Assembly: GCA_020634975.1 (NCBI GenBank)
Contig: JACKAQ010000001.1
Location: 2,666,001-2,730,000, forward strand
Source: JACKAQ01 sp020634975 [NCBI: Calditrichia bacterium]
GTDB taxonomy: Bacteria; Calditrichota; Calditrichia; RBG-13-44-9
DNA length: 64,000 nt
Reading direction: 5' to 3'
Within the stretch, counting starts at the first letter, position 1. Each line of letters begins with the position of its first letter. A program made the position numbers and the translations under genes. Below the pieces are notes generated by a model, which worked only from the letters and a program-made list of their open reading frames with translations, was not told the origin of the DNA and did not search any database. Shown here piece after piece: positions 63,181 to 64,000 of this stretch.

Positions 63181-63777
63181 CTATCTTCCATTATGTTTGG
63201 GTAACAAATTGGCGGCATTCACCGGTTGATTATCTTTAATAATCATCTTTTCACGACTACCTGATATCGCACCTGTAACAATGCCGACAATAGCACCAAT
63301 CCCCCCTAAAGCAACGCCGAGAATCAATCCTTTTTCACCGGCGCTAAACCGGAGAAAATCGCCGAATGGCTCATTACTCGGTGGATCATCGCCATCTGCA
63401 TAGCCAATGAAAAATCCACCGGCAAATCCAATTGCAGCACCCGTAACGAATCCTTCCGCCACACCTTTGCCATAACTGATCAATGAAATTTCCCGAATAT
63501 TCGAAATGTGACCGGAAATGTGACGGGATCCCAAAACTTCCATGCCGGGATTGAGCCAGAATACGGAATCTCTCTCGACAAAAATATGTTTAGCCCGGAA
63601 TTTGTTGCCATTCAGTTTTGTTATTTCACCAGTGTTAGGATTGTTGGTGCGCTCCAATTCTTTTGCCAGATCAATCCGCGATACCATGCGGCTGTGGGTG
63701 CAGCCGCAAATCATCATCGCTATAGTCAATATGAACAATTTGAATATGTTCAAACGGATCGTTGTTAAGGTGTTCAT
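63181..63777 (-). CDS. Lipoprotein with glycine-zipper helices
   Basis: The 198-residue protein has a signal peptide with lipobox MMICGC (Cys25). A middle region (about 30-100) follows, resembling a small beta domain with HIFVERDSVFWL, and then two glycine-rich hydrophobic helices (GFVTGAAIGFAGGFFIGYADG and LILGVALGGIGAIVGIVTGAISGSREK) of the glycine-zipper type, seen in membrane-inserting proteins. Function unknown. The upstream gene has a similar C-terminal design, suggesting a duplicated pair. Confidence 0.65.
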   Translation of the reverse strand: MNTLTTIRLNIFKLFILTIAMMICGCTHSRMVSRIDLAKELERTNNPNTGEITKLNGNKFRAKHIFVERDSVFWLNPGMEVLGSRHISGHISNIREISLISYGKGVAEGFVTGAAIGFAGGFFIGYADGDDPPSNEPFGDFLRFSAGEKGLILGVALGGIGAIVGIVTGAISGSREKMIIKDNQPVNAANLLPKHNGR

Positions 63778-63808
63778 TTCTCTTTACCTTTTTACATCGT
63801 TTGCTTTA

Positions 63809-64000
63809 CTATTCTGTGTCATTGTAGCCAAAATCGATTTCCTGTTGCGGAGGAGATTCTTTCTTCTTCGGTGGATCATCGGTGAGGATATGGTTGTTCA
63901 CGCTCCCCTTTGCTGCGCCGACAATACCACCCAAAATTGAACCTGTGAAACCAAAAAACATTGCCCCGGCAGCCGCAAAATCTGCAGAACTTGCGCCAAG
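63809..64000 (-). CDS. Partial gene: protein with glycine-rich helix and acidic tail (N-terminus off window)
   Basis: The last 63 residues are readable on the minus strand up to TAG at 63811-63809. A glycine/alanine-rich hydrophobic helix (AAAGAMFFGFTGSILGGIVGAA) is followed by a hydrophilic tail (TDDPPKKKESPPQQEIDFGYNDTE). The design resembles the C-terminus of the next gene. No ORF start is in the window. The gap to the next start is 31 bases, so the two are one operon. Confidence 0.65.
   Translation of the reverse strand, partial: LGASSADFAAAGAMFFGFTGSILGGIVGAAKGSVNNHILTDDPPKKKESPPQQEIDFGYNDTE

Overview
The window is a dense bacterial chromosome segment with moderate GC, AAGGAG-type ribosome binding sites, and ATG, TTG and GTG starts. 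It has many outer-membrane and lipoprotein genes, so the host is a Gram-negative. The mix of a DUF3078-type protein, an OmpA protein with calcium-binding type-3 repeats, sigma-54 activators, a TPR-bearing Ser/Thr kinase and a Rab-like GTPase cassette suggests a member of the FCB group, possibly Calditrichota or a KSB1-like lineage. That placement is inference; no rRNA gene is present. I recognised no tRNA, CRISPR array, insertion sequence or prophage, without scanning exhaustively for them.

Layout. 1-6.8 kb (minus strand): an AddB-like helicase/nuclease subunit cut by the window edge, an AttH/CrtC-like protein with its FtsX-type permease, an ArsN2-like acetyltransferase and a VOC protein. 7-8.1 kb: mnmH. 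8.2-19.7 kb (plus strand): a chemotaxis operon cheA-cheW-mcp-MFS-cheR-cheB-cheD-cheY-cheX behind a sigma-28-like promoter. Its receptor is a cytoplasmic globin/PAS sensor whose reading frame carries a stop codon just after the start. 19.7-23.7 kb: transglutaminase-like, FlgO-like/TPR and DUF481-type proteins. 23.8-26.5 kb (minus): spoIID-like gene and prfB with its programmed +1 frameshift. 26.8-33.1 kb (mostly plus): a peptide-type binding protein translationally coupled to a sensor kinase, then a TPR/periplasmic-binding fusion. 33.1-41.3 kb (minus): envelope genes (DUF3078, OmpA, LapA-like, HerA-like ATPase, DUF937, LysM-BON, DUF4332). 41.8-45.0 kb (minus): a tightly packed operon of coiled-coil protein, GTPase partner, Rab-like GTPase and sigma-54 activator. 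45.4-48.4 kb: a LytS-like protein without the usual phospho-acceptor histidine, a zinc-ribbon/TPR membrane protein and a small unknown. 48.7-50.6 kb (minus): a lysine riboswitch with terminator, an M20 deacylase and a broken aminotransferase, the remains of a lysine-controlled operon. 50.8-56 kb: an HD-GYP response regulator, glutaryl-CoA dehydrogenase and a Lon-like protease. 56.1-64 kb: an NmrA-like reductase, a second sigma-54 activator overlapping a Ser/Thr kinase, and a run of lipoproteins including an exo/endonuclease-phosphatase.

The most noteworthy items are the lysine riboswitch with its decayed operon, the stop codon in the globin-coupled receptor, the four-gene GTPase cassette, and a composite intergenic repeat (heptanucleotide array plus GC-rich palindrome) found twice, each time supplying the stop codon of the preceding gene.
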